Assembly: GCF_002811925.1 (NCBI RefSeq) | Contig: NZ_NPDS01000001.1 | Location: 124,001-188,000, forward strand | Reading direction: 5' to 3' | DNA from: Leptospira barantonii | GTDB taxonomy: Bacteria; Spirochaetota; Leptospiria; Leptospirales; Leptospiraceae | Length of the DNA: 64,000 nt | Shown: positions 24,645 through 32,744 of the stretch, in pieces | Layout: every line of letters starts with the position of its first letter | How positions within the stretch are numbered: the first letter of the stretch is position 1 | Program-made: the position numbers and the translations under genes | Notes under the pieces: generated by a model | Databases searched by the model: none | What the model saw: the letters and a program-made list of their open reading frames with translations, nothing else | Told to the model about the DNA's origin: nothing

Positions 24645-25564
24645 GCGTCGAATACGCGATCATCGTTAAGAATAAAACGCGTCTTGAAGCCCTGATTGAA
24701 CGATTCAACACCAAACAACAGGCGCGTTTTTATATCGAAAGACTCGGCGGAAAGTTCGAAGAATACGAACTGGAACACGAGATCTTTCACGAGTCTCTGG
24801 ATCTGGTTCAGAAAAGAATTTCGAAACGAATCAAATACAAGATCGTGGAAAGAGTATATGTTTCTTCCTTTTTATTTTCGAAGAAGAATGTGATCGTTAC
24901 GATCGGTCAAGACGGGTTGGTGGCAAATACCGCGAAGTATTCCAAAGGAACGCCCATCATCGCGGTCAATCCGGATCGGGAACGATACGACGGAGTTCTT
25001 CTTCCTTTCGATCGGGAAAGTTTTGTTCACGCCGTTGAAAACGTGATGAACGGAAAATATTCCTCTAAGACGGTTCGATTTGCGGAAGCGCAGTTGAACG
25101 ACGGACAAAAACTTCTTGCGTTCAACGATCTGTTTATCGGTCCTTCTTCGCATACTTCCGCGCGATATAAAATTTCATACAACGAAAATACGGAGGAACA
25201 ATCCTCCAGCGGAATCATCGTTTCCACTCCTGCGGGAAGTACGGGTTGGCTCAGTTCCATATTCAATATGGCTTATGGAGTTGCGGGGGTTTTCGAAAAG
25301 GAATTAACGTTAAAACGCCCGGCTCTCAAAGACGATCAACTTTTGTTCGCGGTTCGCGAACCGTTTCAAAGCGTAAGAACTCAAATCGGAATCACGGCGG
25401 GAGTTTTAAATCAGGAATTTCCGTTGACGGTCGAGTCCTTGATGCCTTCGGGCGGAGTGATCTTCAGCGACGGAATCGAATCCGATTATCTCAAATTCAA
25501 TTCCGGTTCCATCGCTACGATCGGTGTTTCGAAAGAAAATGCGAACTTGGTGGTTCCTTCTTAA
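24641..25564 (+). CDS. NAD-kinase-like protein coupled to the SPFH gene
   Basis: The 307-residue protein resembles ATP-NAD kinases. VTIGQDGLVANTAKY (86-100) stands where NAD kinases have GGDGT and the following helix, FND (161-163) matches their NE/ND pair, and IIVSTPAGSTGW (192-203) matches the VSTPTGSTAY motif. The first glycine of GGDG is replaced by Gln-preceded GQDG and the usual Thr by Leu, so phosphoryl transfer may be altered or lost, or the donor may differ. The N-terminal about 80 residues are charged and helical. It starts inside the stop of the SPFH gene (ATGA), so the two products are made together. An NAD(H)-binding sensor or a true kinase are both possible. Confidence 0.7.
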   Translation: MSVEYAIIVKNKTRLEALIERFNTKQQARFYIERLGGKFEEYELEHEIFHESLDLVQKRISKRIKYKIVERVYVSSFLFSKKNVIVTIGQDGLVANTAKYSKGTPIIAVNPDRERYDGVLLPFDRESFVHAVENVMNGKYSSKTVRFAEAQLNDGQKLLAFNDLFIGPSSHTSARYKISYNENTEEQSSSGIIVSTPAGSTGWLSSIFNMAYGVAGVFEKELTLKRPALKDDQLLFAVREPFQSVRTQIGITAGVLNQEFPLTVESLMPSGGVIFSDGIESDYLKFNSGSIATIGVSKENANLVVPS

Positions 25565-25582
25565 CGTTCGAATCAATGTATA

Positions 25583-26374
25583 TCAATGGATCGGAGGCAG
25601 GTTCATTCCTTTTCCGGTTTCAAGATATGTTTTCAAGTTGCTGAGATGTCTCGGCCATCCTTGAGAAACTCCGAAGAACGTATGCGTTTTACCATCGAAG
25701 TCGTCGTGTGTTACCGTGAGTTTTACGGAGTCCGTTCCGACCGGATCAAGTTCGTAAGTAACTCTGGATTCACGATCGGAAGTCGCTTTCGGTTCTGCGG
25801 AAAGCCTGAACGTATAAACCAATTTTTTCTTCGGATTAAATTCCAATACGTTTCCTTCGACGACGGACAATTGATTTCCATCGGGAGTTTTGATGTCATA
25901 CGTCAACTTCGCACCCGCCTTGGGTTCGAATTGAACCTTCATTCCGTCGAACCATTCCGGTGTGATGTCTGCTTTGATCAACGCGTCCCAAAGTTTATCC
26001 ACGTCGGTCTTGATATACAAAGTATAGATTTGTCTTAACTCTTCCATTCTACTTTCTCCTTCGATTTGATATTTGAGTCTTGTCAGAGAAGTCGCCCAGT
26101 GTTTGTTGTATTGCGAGATCCAACGATCGTAGATCATTTGGATCGGAATCGCGTTGAGATGAATGCTTCGAAACTTTCCCTTTTTTTCTATATTCAGAAG
26201 ATTCGCCTCGGAGAGAACCTTGAGGTGTTTCATCACCGCAAAACGACTGAATTCGAAAAAGTCGGTCAGTTCTCCCACAGAAATACCGGGTTTGTTTTTA
26301 ACGATGTCCAGAATTCTCCTCCGACTTTCGTCGGAAAGGGCTTTGAAGACCGGACTCAATTCTTCTTCTAACAT
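25583..26374 (-). CDS. ArsR-type winged helix fused to SRPBCC (AHSA1-like) domain
   Basis: From the ATG at 26374 the product has 263 residues. About 5-85 form an ArsR winged helix (LSPVFKALSDESRRRILDIV, SVGELTDFFEFSRFAVMKHL, LLNIEKKGKFRSIHLN). About 100-250 form an SRPBCC ligand-binding domain (IYTLYIKTDVDKLWDALIKA, then WFDGMKVQFEPKAG). In many genomes these two are separate neighbouring genes, so this is a one-protein regulator that may bind its ligand through the C-terminal pocket. Starts at 26392 (ATG) or 26401 (TTG) are possible; I prefer 26374 because the other two would run through a palindrome. It is convergent with the NAD-kinase-like gene. Confidence 0.85.
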   Translation of the reverse strand: MLEEELSPVFKALSDESRRRILDIVKNKPGISVGELTDFFEFSRFAVMKHLKVLSEANLLNIEKKGKFRSIHLNAIPIQMIYDRWISQYNKHWATSLTRLKYQIEGESRMEELRQIYTLYIKTDVDKLWDALIKADITPEWFDGMKVQFEPKAGAKLTYDIKTPDGNQLSVVEGNVLEFNPKKKLVYTFRLSAEPKATSDRESRVTYELDPVGTDSVKLTVTHDDFDGKTHTFFGVSQGWPRHLSNLKTYLETGKGMNLPPIH

Positions 26375-26390
26375 GTGACCTATTGGTAAC
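26375..26390. promoter_or_regulatory. Imperfect palindrome just before the ArsR-SRPBCC start
   Basis: GTGACC-TATT-GGTAAC reads with 5 of 6 paired positions and abuts the chosen ATG. It may be the autoregulatory operator of the winged-helix protein. If translation begins at 26392 it would be coding. Confidence 0.3.
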
Positions 26391-26496
26391 ATGATCCTCA
26401 AAACGCCGATCTGTCAATCAAATCCGCTAGGATGGAAAAGAAAAAATCGGCTTTTTCGAGCGCGATGGCGGGGGAGAATTATGTCTCTTCTATATT

Positions 26497-27312
26497 CTAA
26501 GCTTTGTAGAGTTCGTAAGCCATCTTCGTAAATAAAATCAGAAGAACCGTTGCAAACGTATAACGGATCGTTTTCGCTTCGGCTTTTTGCGCGGCCTTGA
26601 CTCCGAAGGAGGAAAGCGCGTAAGTTCCGATAAAAAGAGGAATCGAAAATAAAAAATCCACATAACCGATTCGTAATACGCTCGAATACGGAAGCGCAGG
26701 TGTTTCGAGCATATAACTGATACAAACGCTGGCGGCTAAAAACGGAACGACTCCCGTGGAAATAGATGCGGCTTTTTTAATATTCAGTTTTAATAAATCG
26801 GAAAGGATCGGGATGAGAACGATTCCTCCGCCCAATCCGGAAAGAGAAGTGATCGCGCCTACAAAAATTCCGAGCAAAAGTAAAACGGGAACGGAAAGAA
26901 TTTTATCTTCCGATGTTTTTTCCCTTTTGTCCAAATACAATTTCAATAAGAGAGGGAACAAAAGCGCGGTAAAGACGACGTTGAATTGATTTCTCGAATA
27001 CCAAGTTCCTTGTTTGATGAGATAGGTCATCGCCCAAGAACTTAAAATTCCGGATACGGCGATCCAAACGACTTCTCTTGGAAAAAAGTTTCCTATTTTG
27101 TATTGTTTAAAACTTACGATACTTCCCGTAAAAATCGTGATGAACAAAGAGTTTGCGATCACGGATTTGACGAGTATGTCTCCGCTCACTCCGAGACTTC
27201 CGAGTTCGTAATCCAAAACGGGAACGAAGATCGCGTTTCCTCCGATTCCCGCAAAGCCGGTCAGAAAACCTCCGAGACATCCGGCGATCAAAAGTAAAAG
27301 TGTGTCGAACAT
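26497..27312 (-). CDS. Sulfite exporter TauE/SafE family protein
   Basis: A 271-residue membrane protein with about eight helices and the two half-repeats of the TauE/SafE family: GCLGGFLTGFAGIGGNAIFV near 12-31 and GAITSLSGLGGGIVLIPIL near 137-155. The family exports sulfite, sulfoacetate or other organosulfur anions; in unplaced members the substrate is only a guess. It lies downstream of the Crp/Fnr gene on the same strand but with a hairpin and about 110 bases between them, so it is likely transcribed from its own promoter. Confidence 0.9.
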   Translation of the reverse strand: MFDTLLLLIAGCLGGFLTGFAGIGGNAIFVPVLDYELGSLGVSGDILVKSVIANSLFITIFTGSIVSFKQYKIGNFFPREVVWIAVSGILSSWAMTYLIKQGTWYSRNQFNVVFTALLFPLLLKLYLDKREKTSEDKILSVPVLLLLGIFVGAITSLSGLGGGIVLIPILSDLLKLNIKKAASISTGVVPFLAASVCISYMLETPALPYSSVLRIGYVDFLFSIPLFIGTYALSSFGVKAAQKAEAKTIRYTFATVLLILFTKMAYELYKA

Positions 27313-27387
27313 AAAAGATTTATACCTTCCTGAATGAATTCAGGTTAGCATTCGTTTCTTAAGTTCGCATTAACATAAGTTAAGAAG

Positions 27388-27408
27388 AACGAGGCTCTAA
27401 GTCTCGTT
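27388..27408. terminator. Hairpin between Crp/Fnr and TauE genes
   Basis: AACGAG (27388-27393) and CTCGTT (27403-27408) form a stem with a 9-base loop. On the minus strand it is followed by CTTCTT, ending the Crp/Fnr transcript 16-36 bases past its stop; on the plus strand it is followed by a run of T. It may work in both directions. Confidence 0.55.
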
Positions 27409-27423
27409 TTTTTAGCGGATTTT

Positions 27424-28026
27424 TTAGGAGCGGGTTCTATTTCGAATTCTGCTCAAGGAAACGGGAGTGATTCCCAGATAAGACGCGATGTAGTGATGAG
27501 GTATCCGATCCATGATCTTCGGATCTTGACGAATCAGTTCCTTATATCGTTCTTCGGGAGAATCCTTGATCCTCGACAAAAAAAGTCTCGTGTAGTTCGA
27601 GATTCTCGCGAAAAGAAACTCTATTAGATAATTCTTAAATTCTTCGTGTTTTTCGAACAGGTAGAGGGCGTCGTTCCGGTGGATCACGATCAATTTGCAA
27701 GGTTCCACACTTTCCAAAAAGAACAAACTCGGTAGCGAGGATTTAAAACTTTCCATCGAAGCGACTCCGCTTCCCTCGAAGAAAAATTGAAACGTGATAT
27801 CTTTTCCGTTTTCGTCGAATCCCAAACGCAAACAACCTTCTTCGATAAAATAAACGTATTTGGAAATTTCTCCCTGACGTAGAAGCGTGGTCTTTGCGGG
27901 AATTTTCTTCTCCTTAAAAAAGGATTCGTATTCTTCCCATTTCGATTCCAAAAACGGGAATTTCTTTTTGATCGTTTTCAGGACCGGAGAATCGATTGGA
28001 TTCTTTTTCTTTTCCGGATTCTTCAT
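27424..28026 (-). CDS. Crp/Fnr-family transcriptional regulator
   Basis: A 200-residue protein with a cyclic-nucleotide-binding beta-barrel (about 35-130: TTLLRQGEISKYVYFIEEGC, LGFDENGKDITFQFFFEG) and a short C-terminal helix-turn-helix (HHYIASYLGITPVSLSRIRN near 175-196). No iron-sulfur cysteine cluster is present, so it is not an Fnr oxygen sensor. The HTH recognition helix is close to that of the Leptospira/Bacteroidetes Crp subgroup. It is divergent from the SRPBCC gene at 28125 with 98 bases between, so it may control that gene and itself. Confidence 0.9.
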   Translation of the reverse strand: MKNPEKKKNPIDSPVLKTIKKKFPFLESKWEEYESFFKEKKIPAKTTLLRQGEISKYVYFIEEGCLRLGFDENGKDITFQFFFEGSGVASMESFKSSLPSLFFLESVEPCKLIVIHRNDALYLFEKHEEFKNYLIEFLFARISNYTRLFLSRIKDSPEERYKELIRQDPKIMDRIPHHYIASYLGITPVSLSRIRNRTRS

Positions 28027-28124
28027 TTATTCAGAATTCGATCGGAAGTCGCGTTTTTACAATCCAAGTTTTGAGATTCGTGTTATAAAAGAATTACGAA
28101 AGTTTTCGTTTTGGAGAACGGGAA

Positions 28125-28577
28125 ATGAATCAAAAGTTAATGCTTAAAAAGGAAATTTCCATTCAGGCGCCGATTGCAAAGGTTTGGAACGGGCTCGTAG
28201 ATCCGGAGATCATCAAATTGTATCTGTACGGAACGAAGGCTATTTCCGAATGGAAGGTCGGAACTCCGATCCTTTTTACCGGTGTTTGGGAAGGAAAAGA
28301 ATACGAGGATCACGGAACGATTCTCAAGTTCGAAAAGGAAAAAGTATTTCAATACGATTATTGGAGCAATTTTTCGGGCATCCCGGACGTTCCCGAAAAT
28401 TATTCCGTCATTACGTTCGAGTTGAGCGCGGATCAAGACAGCGGCGCCCGCGAAGCGGGCGCTTCGACGCGTCTTTTTTTGACTCAGGAGAATTTTCCGA
28501 CCCAGACTTCTTACGAACATTCGGATACGGGTTGGGATCATTCTTTGAAGATTTTAAAAGAATTTTTGGAAAAGTGA
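28125..28577 (+). CDS. SRPBCC (AHSA1-like) domain protein
   Basis: A 150-residue single-domain protein: KKEISIQAPIAKVWNGLVDP at the start, WKVGTPILFTGVWEGKEYED in the middle, and a C-terminal amphipathic helix (GWDHSLKILKEFLEK), the usual START-like cup that binds hydrophobic ligands. Function is not known. A perfect GC-rich palindrome inside the gene (28444-28462) encodes the SGAREAGASTR stretch, which looks inserted relative to the family. It is divergent from the Crp/Fnr gene and convergent with the antiporter gene. A second SRPBCC domain occurs nearby in the ArsR fusion. Confidence 0.85.
   Translation: MNQKLMLKKEISIQAPIAKVWNGLVDPEIIKLYLYGTKAISEWKVGTPILFTGVWEGKEYEDHGTILKFEKEKVFQYDYWSNFSGIPDVPENYSVITFELSADQDSGAREAGASTRLFLTQENFPTQTSYEHSDTGWDHSLKILKEFLEK
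28444..28462. repeat. GC-rich perfect palindrome inside SRPBCC gene
   Basis: GCGCCCGC (28444-28451) and GCGGGCGC (28455-28462) pair around GAA, an 8-bp stem with a 3-base loop, in a region otherwise far poorer in G+C. The reading frame is kept. Confidence 0.6.
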
Positions 28578-28579
28578 GA

Positions 28580-28632
28580 AACGAAGAAGCCGCCCGCTAC
28601 GGCCGCAAATTTTTTTAAGCGGTCGCTTCGTT
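28580..28632. terminator. Inverted repeat between convergent SRPBCC and antiporter genes
   Basis: AACGAAG at 28580-28586 and CTTCGTT at 28626-28632 are the outer arms, with CCGC and GCGG further in, around GC-rich sequence and a TTTTTTT run. It fills the gap between the two stop codons and probably ends both transcripts. Confidence 0.45.
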
Positions 28633-30098
28633 TACGAGGGCACGTCCATTTTGGAAAGAATTTCTCGGATCTTGTCTTCGCTTCCCTTCGGAGTCAGAAT
28701 CAAAAGAACATCACCTTCTTCTAATTTAGTTTTTCCTGTTGGAACGATATGTCCGTCTCCGCGATAGATGAGAGTGATGAGGGAATTCTCCGGAAAGTTC
28801 AAGGAATACACGAACTTACCGACCGAGGTCGAGCCGTAAGGAACGATAAACTCGAGAAGATTGGAATCGCTTTGTTCGCGGTTTTCGAATTCGAACGGAT
28901 ACGAAGCTCTTTGTTCGAGCGGCGCGTCGAGTCCGAGCCAACGAACGACCTGAGGTACGCTCGTTCCTTGAAAAAGAAGCGAGATGAGAACCGTAAAAAA
29001 TACCAAGTGAAAGATTTTGTCCGATCCTTCCACTCCTTGTGCGAACGGAAACGTCGCGAGAATGATCGGCGCCGCGCCTCTGAGTCCGATCCAAGAAACC
29101 AATAACTTTTCTCTAATATTGTAGCCTGAACGGAAAAGCGAAATGAAAACCGCGATCGGTCTTGCAAAGAATACGAGAAAGAGGGAAAATAAAATTCCCG
29201 TTCCGAAAAGCGGAGGAATTCTGCTCGGGAAGACAAGCAAGCCTAACGTTAAGAACATGATGATCTGCATCAACCATGCGATCCCGTCCAAGAATCTGAG
29301 ATTACTTCGCTTATGAACGAAGGATTGATTTCCCAAAACGAGTCCTGCGATATAAACCGCCAAGAAGGGGTTTCCACCGATCAACTCGGTCGCGGAATAA
29401 ACAAACAAAACGGAAGCCGAAATCAATACGGGATACAATCCCTCATACTCGAGTTTGATTCGGTTGAGTCCTTTGAAGATGATGTAACCGAATACTAAAC
29501 CCGCCGCACTTCCGATGGAGAATTGCATAAAGATATGAAGCGCCAATTCTCCCGGTTGTGGAGGTTCGGGTCCTAAAAGGCTGAGAATGCTCACTGTCAA
29601 AAGAACGGCCAACGGATCGTTGCTTCCCGATTCGAGCTCGAGAAGGGAGGTCAGTCCTTTTTTCATACCCGTGTTTCTGGTTCTGAGTACGTTGAAGACC
29701 GCGGCCGCATCGGTCGAAGAAACCACCGCACCCAATAAGAATCCTATGATCGGAGAAAATCCGAGAACGTAAACGGAGAAGAGTCCCATCGCGGCCCAAG
29801 TGATTAAGACGCCTAGGTTCCCGAGAATGATTCCTTTCCAAAGAACCGGTTTGATCTTTTGCCATTCGGTTTCCAATCCTCCGGAGAAGAGGATATATGC
29901 GAGGGCGATTGATCCGACCTGTCTCGCCAAAAGAGGATTGTCGAATTCGATTCCTCCGGGGCCGTCCGAGCCTGCGGCCATTCCTATCATAAGAAAGAGA
30001 AGAAGAGAAGGAACTCCGAACTTGGAAGAGATTCGTAAAAGCCCGATGCTGAGTATGATCAGTCCGGATAAAATAAAAGTGCTGAATTCAAATTCCAT
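28632..30098 (-). CDS. Potassium/proton antiporter, CPA1 (NhaP2/CvrA-like) with TrkA-C domain
   Basis: The 488-residue protein has about 12 transmembrane helices of the Na+/H+ exchanger domain (residues about 5-390; LLFLMIGMAAGSDGPGGIEF, VVSSTDAAAVFNVLRT, LELESGSNDPLAVLLTVSIL) with the Asp residues of the exchanger core in SSTDAAA and SGSNDPLA. A cytoplasmic TrkA-C/RCK-C domain covers about 405-485 and would sense a nucleotide or ion. Such proteins expel K+ or Na+ in exchange for protons and keep cell volume and pH. It is monocistronic and convergent with the SRPBCC gene. The exact ion is not determined from sequence. Confidence 0.9.
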   Translation of the reverse strand: MEFEFSTFILSGLIILSIGLLRISSKFGVPSLLLFLMIGMAAGSDGPGGIEFDNPLLARQVGSIALAYILFSGGLETEWQKIKPVLWKGIILGNLGVLITWAAMGLFSVYVLGFSPIIGFLLGAVVSSTDAAAVFNVLRTRNTGMKKGLTSLLELESGSNDPLAVLLTVSILSLLGPEPPQPGELALHIFMQFSIGSAAGLVFGYIIFKGLNRIKLEYEGLYPVLISASVLFVYSATELIGGNPFLAVYIAGLVLGNQSFVHKRSNLRFLDGIAWLMQIIMFLTLGLLVFPSRIPPLFGTGILFSLFLVFFARPIAVFISLFRSGYNIREKLLVSWIGLRGAAPIILATFPFAQGVEGSDKIFHLVFFTVLISLLFQGTSVPQVVRWLGLDAPLEQRASYPFEFENREQSDSNLLEFIVPYGSTSVGKFVYSLNFPENSLITLIYRGDGHIVPTGKTKLEEGDVLLILTPKGSEDKIREILSKMDVPS

Positions 30099-30465
30099 TC
30101 AATACCGTAAGAGTAAGATTTCGTATTATCGATTGTAGATGAAAAATAGAATTTTTCTCATCCATTTCATCGTTTTCGAGAGAGCTCCGAAGAGTTTCTC
30201 GCAGATCGGTGATTAGACCCTGGAAGCGCCCGGATTCGTACCGTCTTAAAGTCCTTTTTTCCCAAATTCTCCCTTTTCGTACAAGAAATTTTCTTTTCGG
30301 AGAGTTGCTTGATTTTTGGAATCCGGTTCTTATCGTTTTATGGATCGATTGATTTCCGTGTAAAAAAGGATTCAAATCGGAGCCGCGGTTGATTCTTATT
30401 GCCATAAGCCCTTAGTTGGATTTGTTCAGTTTATTCAAATTGTTGCATATAGGAGTTTGAAATTT
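30099..30465. other. Long intergenic region upstream of antiporter and FMN-binding genes
   Basis: This divergent gap holds no supported gene. Both neighbours read away from it, so it carries both promoters. Near the right end TTGTTC then CATATA about 18 bases on, followed by AGGAG (30451-30455), may serve the gene at 30466; I could not fix the antiporter promoter. Confidence 0.35.
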
Positions 30466-31089
30466 ATGTATGTTCCTAAAGCGTTCGAAGAAGCGGACGA
30501 AAATAAGTTGATCTCCTTTATTCAAGAAAATCCTTTCGGGATTCTTGCGTCCGCCTCGGATGTTTTTCCGGAAGCGAGTCATCTCGTTTTTCATCCTGAG
30601 AAGAACGAGTCCGGAAAACTTTTTCTTTTCGGGCACTTCGCTCGTCCCAACGAACATTGGAAAAAAATCGGCGGTCCCGTGTTGGTCGTTTTTTCGGGAG
30701 CGCATTGCTATATTTCTCCGACTTGGACCGGCGAACCGAATTCCGTTCCGACTTGGAATTATGCGGCGGTTCATGCGTCCGGCCATCTGAGTTTTCTGGA
30801 CGACGTTCAATCTATGGAAAGAATCTCTCAGCTTGTGGCTTCTTATGAAACCGAACCCTCGCCGGATTGGAAGTTGGACTTCGAGAATTCTTACTTTAAA
30901 AATACGATCAAGGGCCTTGTCGCGTTTCAAATCGAAGTCACTCGGTTGGAAGGAAAATTCAAGTTGAGTCAGAATAAAACCGTTGAACTTCAGTCTCGGG
31001 TTGCTTCAAAACTTGAGGAGTTGTCGGACGATAATTCTAAAACGATCGCTCGGTGGATGAGGGATAATATTAGTCGGAAGAATTCTTGA
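30466..31089 (+). CDS. FMN-binding negative transcriptional regulator (PaiB family)
   Basis: I start at ATG 30466, 10 bases after AGGAG; a TTG 9 bases earlier is too close to that site. The 207-residue protein begins MYVPKAFEEADENKLISFIQ, the family's signature N-terminus, and follows the PaiB/FMN-binding split-barrel pattern (NPFGILAS, HLVFHPE, GHFARPNEHWK, YISPTWT, VPTWNYAAVHASG). In Bacillus, PaiB is a regulator of sporulation and protease genes, but elsewhere these proteins are mostly flavin-dependent and of unknown role. It is monocistronic here. Confidence 0.92.
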   Translation: MYVPKAFEEADENKLISFIQENPFGILASASDVFPEASHLVFHPEKNESGKLFLFGHFARPNEHWKKIGGPVLVVFSGAHCYISPTWTGEPNSVPTWNYAAVHASGHLSFLDDVQSMERISQLVASYETEPSPDWKLDFENSYFKNTIKGLVAFQIEVTRLEGKFKLSQNKTVELQSRVASKLEELSDDNSKTIARWMRDNISRKNS

Positions 31090-31261
31090 TTTGAGTGTTT
31101 CGTGGCAGTTGCGGCTTTCTCGGCAAAGGACATTTCGTTTTGGCCTGGTTGTCGTTATAGAAGGGGTTCTGTCTGTGAAATTTTTTTAAAATAGTTTCAC
31201 TTTTTTTAATTTAGGATTCCTTTATATTCTTTTGAAGACGGGTTTCGGAACCGTTTTCGGT

Positions 31262-31801
31262 ATGGGAATCTTATTGTTAAATTCCGACCAGGAACTGAGT
31301 TCCAGACTTCAAGAGCATCAAAGCGAAGTTGTGACTCTTTTGATTTCGAAAGATACGTTGTCGCGATATAGCGAAAAAGATCGTAAAACGTTGCCGAAGA
31401 GAATTCCACATCTTCTTCGGGTGTATGGAAAGTATTTAACGTCTACGAAACGTTTGGGTAAGAGGGCGGGTAAAACTTCTTATCAACCGAGTGTTGGTCG
31501 GGGGAATATGGTGCGGATGAATGTTCGTCTGAGCACGGGGAGTTGGGCTTTTTTGGGGACCTTGGCGCAGGTCCATGGGGTTTCGCGTTGTTTCTTGTTC
31601 AATTATCTTTTGTGGTTGGATGAGATTGGGGTTGGAGATTCTATCGTGAGAACTGTGAATGAAGGAGGTCCTACATTCCACAGGGATTACAAATACATTC
31701 TCCACCTCGACCTCTTAAACAACAAAATCACCCGAAGATTAGAATGCGAACCAACCAATCTCTTTTACGTCTTAGACCCTCGAGACTGGTTCGATTTTTA
31801 A
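31262..31801 (+). CDS. DUF1564 family protein (Leptospira-specific)
   Basis: The 179-residue product starts [19 protein letters not shown] and contains [19 protein letters not shown] and [18 protein letters not shown], the well-preserved core of DUF1564 proteins, a large paralogous group so far known from Leptospira. Copies are often near variable regions. The role is unknown, though the basic N-terminal half and helical content suggest nucleic-acid or toxin-antitoxin type function; this is speculation. A TTG start at 31232 would add 10 residues; I prefer the ATG because other DUF1564 proteins start at the same point. The gene is followed by an A/C-rich repetitive tract. Confidence 0.85.
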   Translation: MGILLLNSDQELSSRLQEHQSEVVTLLISKDTLSRYSEKDRKTLPKRIPHLLRVYGKYLTSTKRLGKRAGKTSYQPSVGRGNMVRMNVRLSTGSWAFLGTLAQVHGVSRCFLFNYLLWLDEIGVGDSIVRTVNEGGPTFHRDYKYILHLDLLNNKITRRLECEPTNLFYVLDPRDWFDF

Positions 31802-31841
31802 AACGGATTTAAACAGCTTATCCGACAAAAGCGAATTAAAC

Positions 31842-31979
31842 CGACAAGATAAGCGAGCAAGCTACCAAGCGAACGCGAACAGGCACATAAGCAAACGAGT
31901 ACGCAAACAAACGAAGAAGCAAAAAAACAAACAAAGATTCTAAACAAACAGATAAACGGACAAACGAATGAACAAACAT
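31842..31979. repeat. Degenerate A/C-rich tetranucleotide repeat
   Basis: About 138 bases can be divided into four-base units dominated by CAAG, AACA, AAAC and CGAA, with few phase breaks, for example AAACAAACAGATAAAC near 31942. Because the units contain no stop in the minus direction, all minus-strand frames stay open and give artificial ORFs. It looks like an old AAAC/CAAG microsatellite between DUF1564 and TetR genes. Confidence 0.65.
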
Positions 31980-32037
31980 AATTCTCAAGCGGAACTCCCC
32001 TTGACAGAAAAAACGACGAAAGCTCATCGTGGATGAT

Positions 32038-32616
32038 ATGGAACAACTCAGCTCCAGAGAACGATTGATACGGACGACCGGCCGTCTTCTCCAAGAGAAA
32101 GGGTATCACGGAACCGGGCTGAAGGATATTCTTAAGTTAAGTGAAACTCCAAGCGGTTCTTTATATCATCATTTTCCCGACGGAAAGGAAGAATTAACCG
32201 CCGCCGCCATACAAAATGCCGGAGAACGTCTTGAAAAACAAATCCAAGCCGCAGTGGAAAATCATCCTGATCTTTACGGGGCGCTTCAAGAATTCACAAA
32301 TCATCTCGCACAAGAACTGATCGCATCGGGTTTTCAAAGAGGATGTCCGATCGCGACCGTGGTTTTGGAAGTCGCCGCCGACAACGATCGAATTCAAAAA
32401 GTCTGTTCGGTCACGTACCTCAAATGGCAGAATTTAATCAGTTCCCTTTTACAAAAATCGGGAATGGAGGAAAGTAAGGTTGAACCGGTCTCAATTCTTC
32501 TATTGTCCGCGGTAGAAGGGGCGCTCGTGCTTTGCCGTGCTCATAGAAGCGTAGAACCCCTGGAAGCCGTCCGAACGCAATTGGAAGGCATTCTAAGTGT
32601 TCTGATTCCGGCTTAG
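32038..32616 (+). CDS. TetR-family regulator, LmrA/YxaF type
   Basis: From ATG 32038 the protein has 192 residues (a GTG start at 32029 adds three). The TetR DNA-binding domain occupies about 5-55 (RLIRTTGRLLQEKGYHGTGL, ILKLSETPSGSLYHHF). The ligand domain has FQRGCPIATVVLEVA and LLLSAVEGALVLCRAHRS, the usual LmrA/YxaF C-terminal features. Members respond to flavonoids or drugs in Bacillus, where they regulate lmrB-like pumps or dioxygenases. It is immediately upstream of an epimerase-type gene whose promoter region carries a TAGA-N4-TCTA palindrome, a likely target. The ligand is unknown. Confidence 0.88.
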   Translation: MEQLSSRERLIRTTGRLLQEKGYHGTGLKDILKLSETPSGSLYHHFPDGKEELTAAAIQNAGERLEKQIQAAVENHPDLYGALQEFTNHLAQELIASGFQRGCPIATVVLEVAADNDRIQKVCSVTYLKWQNLISSLLQKSGMEESKVEPVSILLLSAVEGALVLCRAHRSVEPLEAVRTQLEGILSVLIPA

Positions 32617-32648
32617 GCGGACAAAAAGGATAAAATTAAGAATATGAA

Positions 32649-32697
32649 TTGACTCTGGGTCACTTCTATAGATATTTTGGTAGAACGATCTATCTAG
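32649..32697 (+). promoter_or_regulatory. Promoter and putative TetR (LmrA-type) operator of epimerase gene
   Basis: TTGACT (32649-32654) and GATATT (32671-32676) are 16 bases apart. TAGA-ACGA-TCTA at 32681-32692 lies around the start of transcription and resembles the TAGA-N4-TCTA core described for LmrA/QdoR operators. The neighbouring TetR is of that class. The assignment is inference. Confidence 0.45.
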
Positions 32698-32744
32698 TTG
32701 ATCACCCAGAACCACTAACGATCCACCCCACAGGAGAATGGAAA

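Noticed and set aside
31836..32109. Two minus-strand ORFs with hydrophobic, Phe/Val/Cys-rich products
   Set aside because: They come from the stop-free tetranucleotide tract and overlap the TetR start.
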